Origin: Coemansia sp. RSA 922 | Taxonomy: Eukaryota > Kickxellomycota > Kickxellomycetes > Kickxellales > Kickxellaceae | Reading direction: 5' to 3' | Length of the DNA: 64,000 nucleotides | Assembly (NCBI GenBank): GCA_027577415.1 | Contig: JANBQS010000013.1 | Coordinates: 1 to 64,000 of the forward strand | Part shown: in pieces, positions 25,601-37,249 of the stretch | Numbering within the stretch: the stretch's first letter is position 1 | Layout: each line of letters starts with the position of its first letter | The notes under the pieces: model-generated | What the model was told of the DNA's origin: nothing | The model's input: only the letters and a program-made list of their open reading frames with translations | Database searches by the model: none | Position numbers and translations under genes: made by a program

Positions 25601-27088
25601 ATTTAAAAAATTCTGGTTTTTAATACTAATTATAGGATTTTTTCAAATAAAGAAATAATAATATTAATTATATCTGAGAAATCATTAACTGAATAAAAAA
25701 CCGCAGGCTGTTTTGAATAATTATAAACTTTTTCTACCGTTATAAAATCTACTACAGATTTTATAACGGATCTGAATCTCTTTCGTGTTGGCTGATACTA
25801 AAAATTAATTGAACACGATAACCTGTAGAATATCTTTAATTTTGACTAAATCTTACACCGAAATTTCCATTCCCTGATGTAAATCCTACAATCCAGCCTG
25901 CGTCCGGTATTATTACAATTGATATAATTTGTCTTTACTAAAGTAGGTATTACCAATTCTATTCCTGGAAACTTAGATTTTAATAAGTCTGATAAACCCA
26001 AATTCATTAATGATTTTATTTTTACAAATTGGTTTAATCCTTCAATAGTAAGATGTTTTTTTTTGATTCAGTAATTGAACTGCTTCTGTAGCTACGCTAC
26101 GGTCAGCCCCCTTTTGAGTTAACAAAGAATATTTTTCTAAATGATAAATTAGGATAGCTAAATCTTTTTGGGACTTCAAAACATAATTCGCGATATTTTT
26201 ATTAGAATAAGAATAAATATATCCAATTCTTCCAAAAAAATTATTTTAATTGCTCTAATAAATAAATGTCTTGATAATATAAACCTAATTGAAATATAGC
26301 TTCAATACGAAACCCTAATTTACGCTTAGAATCTTTAACTACTGTTAATCTAAAAGACCCTTCGGCATCAATCAGACCACAGTCCAAGGATTAAACGAAG
26401 GAAAAAGATAAAAATTCTTAGTATAAAATTTTTTTATATTTAATTGTTTAGAAAGGTTTTTGATTAGATAATTTCTTTCGAAATCCATTAGAGTATACCT
26501 TAAGAACCAGAATCCTACAGGATTCTGGTTCCAACTATCGTCTACTCGTTGCTCTTTTACAAGAGAGTCTGTATAGAAATCTCTTGATTTAGATCCGCGA
26601 TAACCCATTTCTTTTTCAATCATCTTATAACTTATTACCATACATGGGTGATTAGTCCATCCACTCCTAACCTTTCGACTAAGGTTTGGTATCATAAGCT
26701 TTAGGGTGTCCCCGGAATTTGACAGTTTATCCCCACTAATAGATGTTTTCCCAGAACTTCTAGCAGGATCTCCTTCCATATAACCTATAGCATATATATG
26801 AACACAAGCTGATACTATAGTTACTAATAAAGCCATAGAAACTGTTAAACTATCCATATAAATACCCCAATTTATTTCTAATATTTCTGAATCTATCCAA
26901 TTCATTAATTTTAATTTTACTGGTGAACCACCTATACCTGTTTCATAAAAAATTATACAAGATAATAAAGCAGTACTTATTAATATTATTCCACTTATCC
27001 AATGACTTCCTTTTGTTCCTATTTTCCTACCTAATAATCCTGATATTATTCCACTTATTAATGGTAAAATTATAATAGATAAATACAT
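22683..27088 (-). CDS. nad5: NADH dehydrogenase subunit 5, three exons
   Basis: Largest membrane-arm proton channel of complex I. Exons 27088-26765, 25459-25358 and 24200-22683 give an exact frame of 647 residues. Signatures: start [76 protein letters not shown] with the conserved lysine/histidine channel region; and [14 protein letters not shown]. Both junctions obey group I rules. It lies about 314 bases upstream of cox1 and is likely co-transcribed with it. Confidence 0.96.
24202..25357 (-). mobile_element. Group I intron nad5-i2
   Basis: Splits GWEG|VGVM, a common nad5 intron site. The 3' core (24290-24440) contains gtgcttaatgtatagtc and agaccgtcggttgc, closely matching the cox3 intron and cob intron at 63480-63600. 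Carries a LAGLIDADG_2 HEG in frame with exon 2. Confidence 0.83.
24614..25357 (-). CDS. LAGLIDADG_2 homing endonuclease, nad5-i2
   Basis: About 247 residues in frame with exon 2. Motifs [15 protein letters not shown] and [13 protein letters not shown], typical of the LAGLIDADG_2 (PF03161-like) family, with [12 protein letters not shown] and a C-terminal [12 protein letters not shown]. No interruption. The same family occurs at cox1-i2 and in three cob introns. Confidence 0.86.
   Translation of the reverse strand, partial: EYHRLKWYFINNIFLYNQLPIIDKTKNKNLNNNVTVTSFKIGPHNIDVISIIMGSTLGDLHLEKRLNGIGTRIKFVQSHKNVEYLMWYHKFFSDRGYCNSNTPKLTKRIRKNGEITFEYNINSYTYTSFNWIHEMFYTFNPEQNKYIKILPKNIEQFLTPQALAIWFMDDGSKLHKSARIATNNFTKEENERLCIILKTKYNLKVSVQSGGKSKGYILYIYKSSMLNFSNIVKSFMLPSLYYKLGNY
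25460..26764 (-). mobile_element. Group I intron nad5-i1
   Basis: Splits GDP|HNQRF. The frame runs on from exon 1 for about 108 codons, partly through intron core ([16 protein letters not shown]). A 26-base palindrome lies at 26505-26530. The rest is a decayed LAGLIDADG gene. Confidence 0.78.
25500..26440 (-). pseudogene. Decayed LAGLIDADG endonuclease, nad5-i1
   Basis: Pieces in shifting frames: [20 protein letters not shown] (about 26375-26320), [46 protein letters not shown], and a C-terminal [17 protein letters not shown] region. Several frameshifts and stops; second motif region badly altered. The first motif is preceded by FNPWT, the usual NPW.. lead-in. Non-functional. Confidence 0.7.
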
Positions 27089-27897
27089 TATAAAAAATTT
27101 TATACCCTTCCTTGTTTTCTTTTAATTTATTATTTATTTATTTTTTTAATATAAAAAAAAATTATTTATCTATTATATAATTAGTTAAAAAAATATTGTA
27201 ACATCAATATCTTCCTTACCTTATTAAAATAATAATCAAATTAAAAAAATATTGAATATTAAACTTATACCAAATATTATATTTATTGATAATATATTTT
27301 ATTTTATCTATTGATAATTTTATAGATAAAATAAAATATTGTATTGATAAAAAAAAAAGACATTAATAATAAATAATTCGATTTTTATATTTAATAATTT
27401 CATATGGCAAGATATTATTAATAAATTTATTGAAAATAATATTGAAATTATAGAAGAAAATGTAACTAAAAGACATATTATATACAAATATAAAATTATG
27501 TAATATATTAGATTTATTAAATATAGAATTAAATTTTAACAATTAATATTAATAAATTAAAAAAAAGAATTATTAAAAGAAAATATTAATAAAAAATATA
27601 TTTCGATCATCTCAGATGATCAAAATTATTATAAAATAATAAAATACATTAATAAAAAATATTACATTATTAAAATTGAAAAATATTAATTTATCAAAAT
27701 ATTATTTTACCAATTATATTAATAAATCTCAATGTTTATTCTTAGTAAAATATAAATAAAAAGGAAAACCTATACTATATTCTTTTGATGAATAATATCT
27801 ATTATAATTATAGTTAATCTTCTTTTATTATTTATAGATATACCTTTATTATCATCTATAATATTTGATTTATTTTATCCTTCTATTTCATTTAATT
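27089..27897. other. AT-rich accessory stretch, relic coding on plus strand
   Basis: 27400-27560 on the plus strand reads DIINKFIENNIEIIEENVTK and KRHIIYKYKI, then stops appear; it may be the end of an unknown ORF. A perfect 17-base palindrome (gatcatctcagatgatc) is at 27605-27621. Nothing else recognised. Confidence 0.4.
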
Positions 27898-28230
27898 TTA
27901 TAAATTATTTTTAGTTATCATATCAATCGATAACATAATATCATCAATAATATTTACTATATTAGAATATTTATTAATTTTTATTCCTTTTGTTACATTT
28001 AATACTCTATCCTCTAATACTGTTATAAGAAATAGTAAACCAGTTTCATTATTTAATGAATGAATTAATTTTTCTAATTTATTCATTAAATATTTTTTAT
28101 TTAAATTTTTAATTTCTTGCATTTTCCAATTATTATATAGTATTCCAATTTTTTTAAATTTACCAAAAATAATTGAAGTATGAAAAGATCTTTTAAAATT
28201 AGATCCAAAACTATAAATTTTTTAAAAGTT
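27898..28230 (-). pseudogene. Relic of the plasmid-like ORF family
   Basis: The 74-residue frame 28122-27898 (MQEIKNLNKKYLMNKL) is preceded out of frame by KIYSFGSNFKRSFHTSI at 28220-28170, which matches the N-terminus of the ORF at 5234 (IYSFSTNFKSIIHTSLF). This is evidence of a duplicated gene. Product hydrophilic, no known domain. Confidence 0.5.
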
Positions 28231-28375
28231 TATCATAATTTAAATTTATATTAACCTAATGACACCAATATTAAATATTTTAAATATTCAAACCTTGCCT
28301 AACCGTGACTAACATAAAACAAAATGTCAGTGTTCATTTAGCTGATAAAGAAGTTTGCTGTTTATTTACTTAATA

Positions 28376-28394
28376 AAAGGGGTACCACCCCTTT
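28376..28394. repeat. Palindrome aaaggggt/accccttt
   Basis: An 8-base-pair perfect stem with a 3-base loop (acc), GC-rich relative to its surroundings. One of about thirty dispersed palindromes in the window. Confidence 0.7.
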
Positions 28395-28558
28395 GTCTAT
28401 TATTTACCTTAATTTTCTACTTCATCAGTGACATAATGTTATCCATTATGATGATGATTGTAGTGCACTTAACTATTGTTTTCTACTAGCGCTATCTTTA
28501 TCAAAAATTATTCTTTTTCCCTAATAATATCCAAAATTTTTTAAAAAGACCATGGAAG

Positions 28559-28700
28559 TATATACCCCTCAAAAATACACAACGATAACAATCAATCCTT
28601 CCTTTTCACCCTAGGGCAACCCCCAAAGGATCCCCAACCTAGGTGGCATAAAACTTTTTTACACTCTCCAAGGGAATTCACACAAGACTAACACATGATA
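28559..28700. repeat. C-rich direct repeat, copy at 28.6 kb
   Basis: Shares tatacc..ctcaaaaatac, acaaccatcc/caatccttcc-like tracts and the exact ctctccaagggaattcacac with 56483-56605, in the same order and strand. 28613-28650 also matches 4253-4300 in inverted orientation. Strong strand asymmetry: C-rich on plus. Possibly a terminal or promoter repeat of an integrated linear plasmid. Confidence 0.65.
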
Positions 28701-29677
28701 CAAAAACTTTAAAACACACTATCCAAAATAATACATTATAATAAAAATAAAACATTTTATACATATAACACACTATACTATCCAAAATAATACATTTTTT
28801 TTTGTAAAAAAAAACGTTTATTTCAACATAATATTAGCTATTCAAACAGATCAATTAACATACAAAATAAAAAACAAGGAAAGACACCTATACTATATTA
28901 TACCTTAAACTTTAATTTAAATTCTCAAATATATGTAATAGGGTACCCCTTATCTAATTCATGTATTAATAGAGGATATATATATCTATTCAATATACAT
29001 CAAATATGGATGTATATTGAATAAAAATATTCTTTTAAATATAACCCTAGTATGCTTCTAAGTACTTAATTTTTTATTCCTGACTTCTTTTTTAAGAAAT
29101 TTTTCCCTTTAAAATTTTCATATAAATTCTTATTTTTATAAATCCTTACTGATTCTCTAGGACATCTTATATATATTTTAATTTATGACTGAAAAATTTA
29201 AGACATCTATAGAGGAAAATTAAAAAATTTTTTTCTTTTATTTACATACGTAAACTATTTATTCTTAAATAAAAAATTTATCTTTTTCAAGGTTTAGTTA
29301 TAATTATTTATTTTAAAAATGATACCTTTATAAGTGACTCGAATAAATAGTTATATGACTGTGGTTTAAAAATCAATCCCGTTTAATTCTACTTATTTTT
29401 TATTTAAAAACTTATTTCTATAGATACCTAAAATTCTGAAATTGGTAATTTATATTTCTGAATTAATTGCCTAATAAAAAATTTTTTTATCTATTTAAGA
29501 AAATTATAAATTTATTAAAAAAAAAATATAAAAAGGGTTTAAAAATACCCAAGGTAATACATTATCACTAGCTATTAATAAGGTTATAAAAATATAATGT
29601 TGTACAGAAGATGTATACAAAGGAGAAGGCTAGTCCCCTAACCTCTTGGACAAATCCATTATTCTTTTATAAGATGA
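28700..29677. other. AT-rich stretch, no gene seen
   Basis: Contains a local repeat of catccatatttgatgtat type around 28990-29020 (atatacatcaaatatggatg and its inverse, a hairpin). No ORF or RNA gene recognised. Confidence 0.4.
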
Positions 29678-30160
29678 GTGAAGAAAATACTTAGATACAT
29701 CAATATAAAAAATACTTTCTTCAATATTAAAAAAATATATCAAAGATATACAAATTTAAATATAAGATTTATTTCAAATAATATTAAGATCAAATTAGTG
29801 AATTTAATGAAAATAATATTGATTTATCAGATCCTATTGATAGAATACTTAATAAGACTAATTAAAGTATTTAACAAATATTAAATTATTTAGATAATAA
29901 TCAACTATCATCTGATATAGTATCATCTTTATTCAACTATGGGTTAAATATATTTAGATATAATTAATCAGAAATAATTAAAGACGAATTAGAAATATTT
30001 AATGATTTTTGGAATATGATATAATTTATTAATGAACCTATAAGTCTAATTTTTAATACAACTTCTGATAATGCTTTATCTATAGATTCTATTATAAATC
30101 AACCAGTAGAATTAAAATCTAATAGAATTTTAAAATTAGATAGAGAATTCTACTAAACCA
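29678..30160 (+). pseudogene. Decayed copy of the 53.8 kb plus-strand ORF
   Basis: 29800-30150 aligns with 53830-54180 on the same strand: aatttaatgaaaataatatt / gatcctattgatagaat, attagaaatatttaatgatt, and gattctattataaatcaa correspond to coding blocks (NEFNENNLDFTDPIDKM, ILEIFSDFWN, SIDSILQ) of the better-kept copy. Here several TAA/TGA stops break it. Downstream (30240-30350) a hydrophobic stretch suggests a lost membrane domain. Confidence 0.65.
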
Positions 30161-30471
30161 AATATATTTTAAACAATAATTTTATTATTTTTAAATTTTT
30201 TTGATTTAATTTTATAAATGAAAAAGTTCAAATATTATATAAATTAATTTATTAACTATTTTTATTATAATTAATCTTATTACTATTAGTTCCATTTATT
30301 TTTTCATTATTACAATACTTATTAATAAATCATTGATATTAATTTTTATTTATAAAAAATTTTTATCATTATATAAATATTTATATAATCCAATATTGTA
30401 GTAGTGATAAACTAAATTTTTTGATCTAATTTACAATTTAAAATAATTATTATTATATTTATAGAAAATTT

Positions 30472-30540
30472 AGTTTCCCTAATAAGGTACTTACAATCTA
30501 TACCATGTGAGGGTAATTCTATATTATAGATTATTGTCCA
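30472..30540. repeat. Relative of the 3541-3600 segment
   Basis: tagtttccct and ataaggtacttac are shared, followed by similar tataacc/tatacc..gag..ggt.attcta sequence. Same orientation as the first copy. Role unknown. Confidence 0.5.
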
Positions 30541-30686
30541 TATATAGAATATATGACTGTCGAGTATACGACGACTATCCTTGGATTTACACCTTATTAA
30601 ATAAAAAATTAATTTATTATAGTATATATTGTATATTTTATATTTTTATTTTTAATATCTAAGAATTCATCAGATCCTTGTAATAT

Positions 30687-31166
30687 TTAATTTTTTATAT
30701 ATTCTGTTATATCAGTTACGTTAGATACTGTTTTTAAAATGGTATGAAGTTCATTTACATCATTTATATATAAAAAATTAATATGTGAAACTTTATAAAA
30801 AGACACATTAATTAAATAACTTGTTTGAACTATATCATTATAAAAATAAGAATAATACGATCCATAAAAAATAGGTTTATAATTAAATATAGGTACATAC
30901 CATTTTAATTTTAATATAACAAATGTATCATTTATATTTATCTTAAAAGGTTGATAAAATGTTAAATTTATATTATTAAAATGGTTTGACCATATTTCTA
31001 AAATTTGATTAGTTAAATTTTGATCATAGGGATAAATAGGAAGAGACTCTAATTCAATAAAATCTGTTAAAGAAATTAAATTATTATAATCTATACCTCC
31101 TGTATCAAAAGTTAAAGCTAATACAGCTAATGTTGTATAATTTTTTTTCTTGGTATAAAAAGTCAT
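30687..31166 (-). CDS. Unknown 159-residue ORF behind cox3
   Basis: An intact frame starting MTFYTKKKNYTTLAVL 29 bases downstream of the cox3 stop, same strand, so it could be co-transcribed with cox3. Not recognised. A possible short hydrophobic N-terminal segment is followed by a soluble, aromatic-rich domain (KWYVPIFNYKPIFYGSYYSY). Length and lack of stops in such AT-rich DNA argue that it is or recently was a gene. Compare ORFs just behind cob and nad2. Confidence 0.5.
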   Translation of the reverse strand: MTFYTKKKNYTTLAVLALTFDTGGIDYNNLISLTDFIELESLPIYPYDQNLTNQILEIWSNHFNNINLTFYQPFKININDTFVILKLKWYVPIFNYKPIFYGSYYSYFYNDIVQTSYLINVSFYKVSHINFLYINDVNELHTILKTVSNVTDITEYIKN

Positions 31167-31195
31167 TTGAATTTATTATTTAAAATAACCTAAAA

Positions 31196-32312
31196 TTAAG
31201 AACCCCAGAAATATACTACTACAAATAATAATAACCATACAACGTCTACAAACAAACTCTATTTACCTTACAATTTATTTTATCCTTCTTGTAAGAGGAA
31301 ATCTTAATATTAAGATTTCGGTTTTATATAATCCCGAGTTCCGACTGTACATTAAGCATCATTTCAGATACCCAAAAGTGAACCAGTCTGTAGCGATGTT
31401 AGTAACCACCGACGGTCTTAGGTCAGGTAACCCTTTAACCGTTTTCACTTTCATAGCCTAATTAGTATATAAATTTCCTTTACTAAGTTTTTATTTATAG
31501 GAGTCAAACTAGTTTGACCTACTAATTAACTATATTCTTATTTTATTGTAAAGAATATTTTGCACTAAATAATCTTAATGCCAATATATGATACCTAATT
31601 CCATTCCTACATGGTGAGTATCAGTTAAATGATTTATAAAAATACGATTTAAAGCTATAATTAAAAAAGTATTACCCATTAATACATGTATTGCGTGTAA
31701 TCCTGTTAAAGCATAAAAAGTACTTCCATAAACACTATCAGTAAAAGTAAATGGAGCATAATAATATTCAAATATTTGGAACATTGTAAATATAGAGGCT
31801 AATATTATAGTTAATAATAAAGAAATTATTAAACTTTTCTTTTTACCCTGAATTAAAGCATAATGTGCCCAAGTAACAGTAGCACCAGATGATAATAATA
31901 TTATTGTGTTTAATAATGGTAAACCAAAAGGATTTATACTTTCTATACCTATTGGTGGCCAACTACTACCTAATTCTATTGAAGGTGCTAAAGCACTATG
32001 GAAATAAGCCCAAAATAATGAAAAAAATAAAAATACTTCTGAAAATAAAAAAATTATAAATCCTATTTTTATTCCATTTTGTACTTTAAATGTATGATGA
32101 CCTAAAAAAGTACTCTCTGTTATAACATCTTTCCACCATAAAATCATACATAAAAATAAAGTTATAATACCTATTATTAAACAAATATTATTAAACCCTT
32201 GAAATTTTAATACTGCTCCAACTGTAGTAATAAATAATGAAAATGATGTCATAATAGGCCAAGGACTAGTATCAACTAAATGATAAGGTTGAGGATAATT
32301 TTTTAATTTCAT
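31196..32312 (-). CDS. cox3: Cytochrome c oxidase subunit 3, two exons
   Basis: Complex IV subunit, 263 residues. Exon 1 (32312-31578) encodes MKLKNYPQPYHLVDTSPWP through GMELGIIYWH. Exon 2 (31252-31196) supplies the end, FVDVVWLLLFVVVYFWGS. Signatures in exon 1: FSEVFLFFSLFWAYFHSAL (carries the conserved Glu) and GLHAIHVLMGNTFL. Without the exon 2 call the protein would end in the middle of the conserved YWHFVDVVW motif. The intron is only 325 bases and lacks an ORF. Confidence 0.95.
31253..31577 (-). mobile_element. Small ORF-less group I intron in cox3
   Basis: 325 bases, inserted at IYWH|FVDV; exon ends in T and intron in G. Contains atgatgcttaatgtacagtc, agaccgtcggtgg and gaaaacggttaaagg. 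The same signature elements occur in nad5-i2 and the cob intron at the right edge, both of which carry LAGLIDADG_2 genes. This intron probably lost its HEG. Confidence 0.82.
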
Positions 32313-33290
32313 TCTTTAATAAAAAAATTTTTTTATATTTTATTCATTTTATTTTTTTTTTAATTTTTATTATATGTATATATTTTTATATTTTTATAAA
32401 GGGAGGTTATATTAAAAAAATACCTTTAATTTTAATAATAACTAAAAAAAAATTCAATTATTGAAAAATTTTTTTATATTTTATTTTTTTATTATATTAA
32501 AATTTATTATATAAATATAATTGTAAAATTAAATTTTAAAAATATTTTTTTTTAATTAAAATATTTAAAATATAAATTTTAAAAAGAGATAAAAATATTT
32601 TTAATTTGTCATTTTTTTATTTCTATTTTATTATCTTATCCCTCTGGGACGTAATCTTTTATAAATTAAAAACCCCACTATATACATATATTTTTTATAA
32701 TTCTTTAAATAAATATTTTTAAATTAATTAATATTTAAATCTATAAAAAATTTTAAAAATATTTTTATTTAAAGAATAAAAGATAATTTAATTATCCTTT
32801 ATAAGTAAAATTTATTATGATATAATTATATAAATTTATCTTTTGTATAAATATATCATAATAAAAAGCTAAAACTTAAACATATTATACTATAAATTAT
32901 TAATTTTACATCCCACTGATGTGGCTATATTTTATAAAGAATTTAAATTATTCCTAAGAAACTCAACTATATCATATAAAATTATTTAAAAATTTAAGAT
33001 ATCCTAAAAATATTTTAATATCTAAAAGACCTGGTGGTACTGGAAAATCAATTTTAAAAAATTATCATTTTTATCATGCTTTTTAAAAATATTATCGCAA
33101 TCAAAAAAAATAGAACAATATTGTACTAAAGCAGAACTAAATTAATTAAAAGGTAATGGTTTAAAATTATATTTATTACAGTAATAAATATAATTGGGTA
33201 CAAGAAATTTTCAAAATCAGAATCTTTATTACCAATATATACTTTATTTTGAAAAGATATACTTATAAATTTAAAGCATCAATCAAATAA
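32313..33290. other. cox3 leader and AT-rich stretch with a P-loop relic
   Basis: Mostly featureless A+T. On the plus strand 32895-33090 reads in two frames as LLILHPTDVAIFYKEFKLF and then LRYPKNILISKRPGGTGKS, followed by ILKNYHFYHAF and a stop. PGGTGKS fits a Walker A nucleotide-binding loop. Too short and broken to name. Confidence 0.35.
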
Positions 33291-33299
33291 AAAACTACT

Positions 33300-33400
33300 T
33301 TCACTAATAAGGTATGGTAATATCTAATTAAAATTTTCTATGATGATTGTATAAAAAATAAATACTAAAATCATTGAAAAAACTATAAAAAATTTTATTA
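33300..33400. repeat. Relic repeat shared with 7.5 kb
   Basis: Same-orientation partner of 7456-7560 (ataaggtatggtaat, aatactaaaatcattgaaaa). See that entry. Confidence 0.5.
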
Positions 33401-33599
33401 ATTGAAAATGAATTATTAGTAAACAATTAAAGATATATTTTTAATTATTAGAATTATTATTAGAATTAATAAAATTTTAAGAATTAAAAATTATAAACTA
33501 TGAATTAAATATTAAATATTTTAATATATTTAATAAAGCTATAATATAAATTACACCATTAAATATTTAAATTTCATAAAAAATATATAAAATTTTAAC

Positions 33600-34255
33600 C
33601 AAAAATATAATTAATAAAAAAAATGCGTAATTAATTCCATATAATCATTAAAAATCATATTCTGATTAATATCAAATATAATTTCTCCTAATGTATTATT
33701 TACATTGATATCATTAGTTATTTCCATTCTTATTTTTTCCCTCATTATTTCTAAATTAGATTCCATAATAGTATTAAAAATAGGTAAACCTTTAATTTCG
33801 GAAATAATTTAATTTATTTCCATTGAAATCCTATTTATGATTCTTCTATAGACTATTGTATTATTTTAAAAATCTCTATTCGTTTATTCATTAATTATAT
33901 TATAAACATTTTCTATTATCTCCCTATCACTAATATAGTTATTATTTAAAATATTTTGTATATTTTCTTTTATGTTTGCTACTATAATATCCTTATAATT
34001 TATTATAAATTCAATATTAGGTGCCACAGAATTAATTATTCGTGTATTGATATCTGTATCATTTATTATATTTCCTAGGTTATTACTTTCCAATGGTTCA
34101 CTTGATGTTAGTTGTGTATTATTATTACTATTATCTGATATATTTAAAGGATTATAAGGTTCATTATTAATTAGAGCTTAAAATTGTCTTATAATATTAC
34201 TATCTTCTATAAATCTTTTGTTACAAAAACGATAAGAAATATGGTTTTTAGATAA
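33600..34255 (-). pseudogene. Unknown relic ORF behind nad4
   Basis: Starting about 30 bases beyond the nad4 stop, same strand. The frame KNHISYRFCNKRFIEDSNII (34255 down) has a stop, then continues in frame with NNEPYNPLNISDNSNNNTQL and MESNNLGNIINDTDI to 33884. The rest (33600-33870) holds further fragments. Asparagine-rich, no known domain. Position and style match the other plasmid-like ORFs. Confidence 0.45.
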
Positions 34256-34287
34256 TAATATGGGAATAAAAATTGTATATAATATAT

Positions 34288-37069
34288 CTAAAAACTATAA
34301 GAAATTGTTAATAATATTGTAGATATATCATATTCTATTATATCTGTTAATAAATTAGGATAAATAGCTGTAAGAATAATAATAATTAATAAAGGTAATA
34401 AAAAATAAAATTCTCTTCTAGAAAAATCTGATAATTTAGATTTTAAATATAAAGAATAAGAACCAAATAAAATTCTATTAAAAAACCAGATAGAATAAGC
34501 AGCAACAAAAATAATACTTAAAGAACTAAATATAGCTATTAAAGGATTAATTTTAAATATACCTATAAAAGATAAAAATTCACCTATAAAATTACTAGTT
34601 AAAGGAGTAGCCATATTAGCTAAAGTTAAATAAAATAATATTATACCTAAAATAGGTGTAAAAATATTTAATCCTCTATAATATAATAAAGTTCTAGAAT
34701 GAAATCTATCATATAAAATAGCAGCACAAATAAATAAACCAGGAGAAGTAAAACCATGAGCTATTGATAAAAATATTGCTCCTGATAAACCTTGATATAA
34801 AAATGAAAATAGACTCATTATTGCTATAGCCATGTGACCAATAGAACTATAGGCAATAATTTTTTTAAAATCTATTTGTCTTAAAGTAGTTAAAGAAGAA
34901 TATATTATACCTAAAAGAGATAATGGTAATATTAAAGGTAAAAAATAATAAGAACCTTCAGGAAATAAATTTAAAGAATATCTAATAAACCCATATGTTG
35001 CTAATTTCAGCATGATACCTGCTAATATAATAGAACCACTTAATGGTGCTTCAGTATGAGCTAAAGGTAACCATTGATGAAATGGTAATAAAGGTGTTTT
35101 TATAGCAAAAGAAATAAAAAATCCTCAGGGTTAGGCCTTTTATCATTTCAGATATAGCTGGCTTATTTTCTCAGTATTTATACAATCATATATGGTACAA
35201 ATACCTTATTTAGGTGTTAATCTAAAATCCGTTACTGGTGAACCGGACCATTTCTTATAATCCCATCTGTCAGTGTTACTGACGCTTAGGTGATCATGTG
35301 GCGTTTGGCCTCTACGCTTTTACAATTAACTTTTCAGTAAATTGACTTAGTTCGACGATATTCTAAAAGTAATTACTTATTCTCATTTTTAGAAGTCTCT
35401 CGAATTTGCCACGCAGATTTAATTCATAGTATAAAAATCAGTATTAATTTTTGTAATTATTTTTTTTTTTTTATTATTTTTAATGTAATTACTTTAATGA
35501 ATAAATCTGTAGGTCATATCTTTAGTAATGTCTTTTTATACATTTTTATCAGTTGAATAACAAATTTTAATTTGATACTTATTTTTAAGTATTTTTTGTT
35601 TTATACTATATTTTCTTATAGTATTATGACTGCAATTTAGTATTTCAGCAGCTTTTCTTAAAGAATCATAAGAAATAGTTATATTAGTATCTATATTAGT
35701 TATTTCAATTTTATAACTATTTTTTAAATTTAAAGAAGCTAGATGCGTTTGCATTTTTGGTGATAGGATCACATTCAATTTGTCTTGCTTATCGAAAAGA
35801 ACGTCAGCACACAATTTTGATTTATTTTCTTTACGAAGAAAAGCTGCTTCACTAATTCTAGTCTTAGTTAAATCTGAATGTTTATAAACTGATCTACTTT
35901 TTAAACCTTCTTCTGAATGAATATAACCTAAACCTTCATTATTTAAAATGTTATACTCAGGTTTAAATAAATTAATGTAATAATTTTCTTTTTCCCGTAC
36001 AATCGATTTATCACAATATTCTAATATTTCCAATTTAAAATTTGAATATCCGTTTTTTAATAAAGAGGAGTATATAATTGAATTTTTTTTTTCGTTTATC
36101 TAAATGTAATAAATTGTAGTAATTATAAAATCTATTTCTTAAATTAACAGAACTTCCAATATAACTTTTTCCTGTTAACAGATTTATCCATCTGTATACT
36201 CCGGATTTATTTTTATTGTAATAAATAATATCAAGCTTTGAAATATATGCATTTTCGTAAACTTTTTTAGGACTAAAATTAAATTTAATATCTTTAGAAT
36301 CAGTATTTAAGTAACGATTAATTAATATTTGCTGACCCTTAAATTGGATAAGTGTAAAATAAGGGAGTAATACTTTAATTGTATTAAAAGGGTTATAAAG
36401 AACATTACTAAAATTCTTCTTGCTAAAGGAAGGTGACAACCATAAAATAAATTGTCTAGAAGGTAATAAATAAGATGAAGAAATAAATATATAATCATAA
36501 GTTCCTGAAAAAGAATATAAAATTAATATTGCTAATAACATTAATAATGAACCTGCTAATGTCATTAAAAAAAATTGATAAGTTGCATATATTCTAGTAA
36601 ATTCTTCTTTTTCTTTACCTTTTTTAAAACCTTGTTTATCACTACCAAATAAACCAATTAATAAAAACATAGGTATAAGTGATGTTTCAAAAAATATATA
36701 AAATATTAATATATCTAATATTACAAATACACCTATTAATATAGTTTCTAATATTAATAATGAAATTATAAAGTATTTTACATTTTCTTTTATATTCCAA
36801 CCTCCTAATATAGATATAACTATTATAAATAAAGTTAATAATAAAAATAATAAAGATATTCCATCAACACCAGCTGTTATAATATTAGTAAATCTAATTA
36901 AAAATTGTGGTTGACTACAACTATAGTCAAATTTATTCCACATTATAATAGATATAATAAAATTTATTATAGCTGTAGTTAATCCTATTTTTTTTATTAT
37001 TTTATTATTTTTTATACTTAAAATTAATAATGTACTTATTATAGGTATTAATAATAATAATATGATCAT
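34288..37069 (-). CDS. nad4: NADH dehydrogenase subunit 4, two exons
   Basis: Membrane-arm proton channel of complex I, 488 residues. Exon 1 37069-36438 and exon 2 35122-34288 sum to an exact frame. Signatures: ILIFYIFFETSLIPMFLLIG (conser ved Glu), RQFILWL|FFISFAIKTPL, PFHQWLPLAHTEAPLSGS, YSSIGHMAIAIMSLF. The junction giving W-L-F-F-I-S has T at the exon end and G at the intron end. The transcript probably continues into the relic ORF downstream. Confidence 0.95.
35123..36437 (-). mobile_element. Group I intron nad4-i1
   Basis: 1315 bases with a GIY-YIG gene read from exon 1. The 3' part (35150-35420) contains the folded core with GC-richer segments such as agtgttactgacgcttagg. Subgroup not determined. 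Confidence 0.78.
35536..36437 (-). pseudogene. GIY-YIG endonuclease, single frameshift, nad4-i1
   Basis: In frame with exon 1 to 36035: SGVYRWINLLTGKSYIGSSV and NLRNRFYNYYNLLHL. The frame is then lost at a run of ten A (minus strand, about 36081-36092). In the next frame the protein continues SIIYSSLLKNGYSNFKLEI, then EKENYYINLFKPEYNILNNE, a NUMOD-like region and a helix-turn-helix (DSLRKAAEILNCSHNTIRKY), ending at 35536. One base change restores homology, so this is a recent mutation or a sequencing error in the homopolymer. Confidence 0.75.
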
Positions 37070-37171
37070 TTTTTCTTTTAAAAAATTTTTTTTTACTTTT
37101 ATAATAATTTCTTACTTTTTTTAATCTTCTTAAATAAATATATATTAATAATAATAAAGAATTTATTATTT

Positions 37172-37245
37172 TACTTGTTGAAGGATTTGAACCTACAATA
37201 AACGATTTAGAAAATCGATGCTTTATCCTATTAAGCTAAACAAGT
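37172..37245 (-). tRNA. trnR(ucu): tRNA-Arg (anticodon UCU)
   Basis: Acceptor acttgtt/aacaagt pairs fully. The anticodon loop tttctaa on stem cgat/atcg gives TCT. T-arm contains ggttcaaatcc. Confidence 0.93.
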
Positions 37246-37249
37246 TAAA

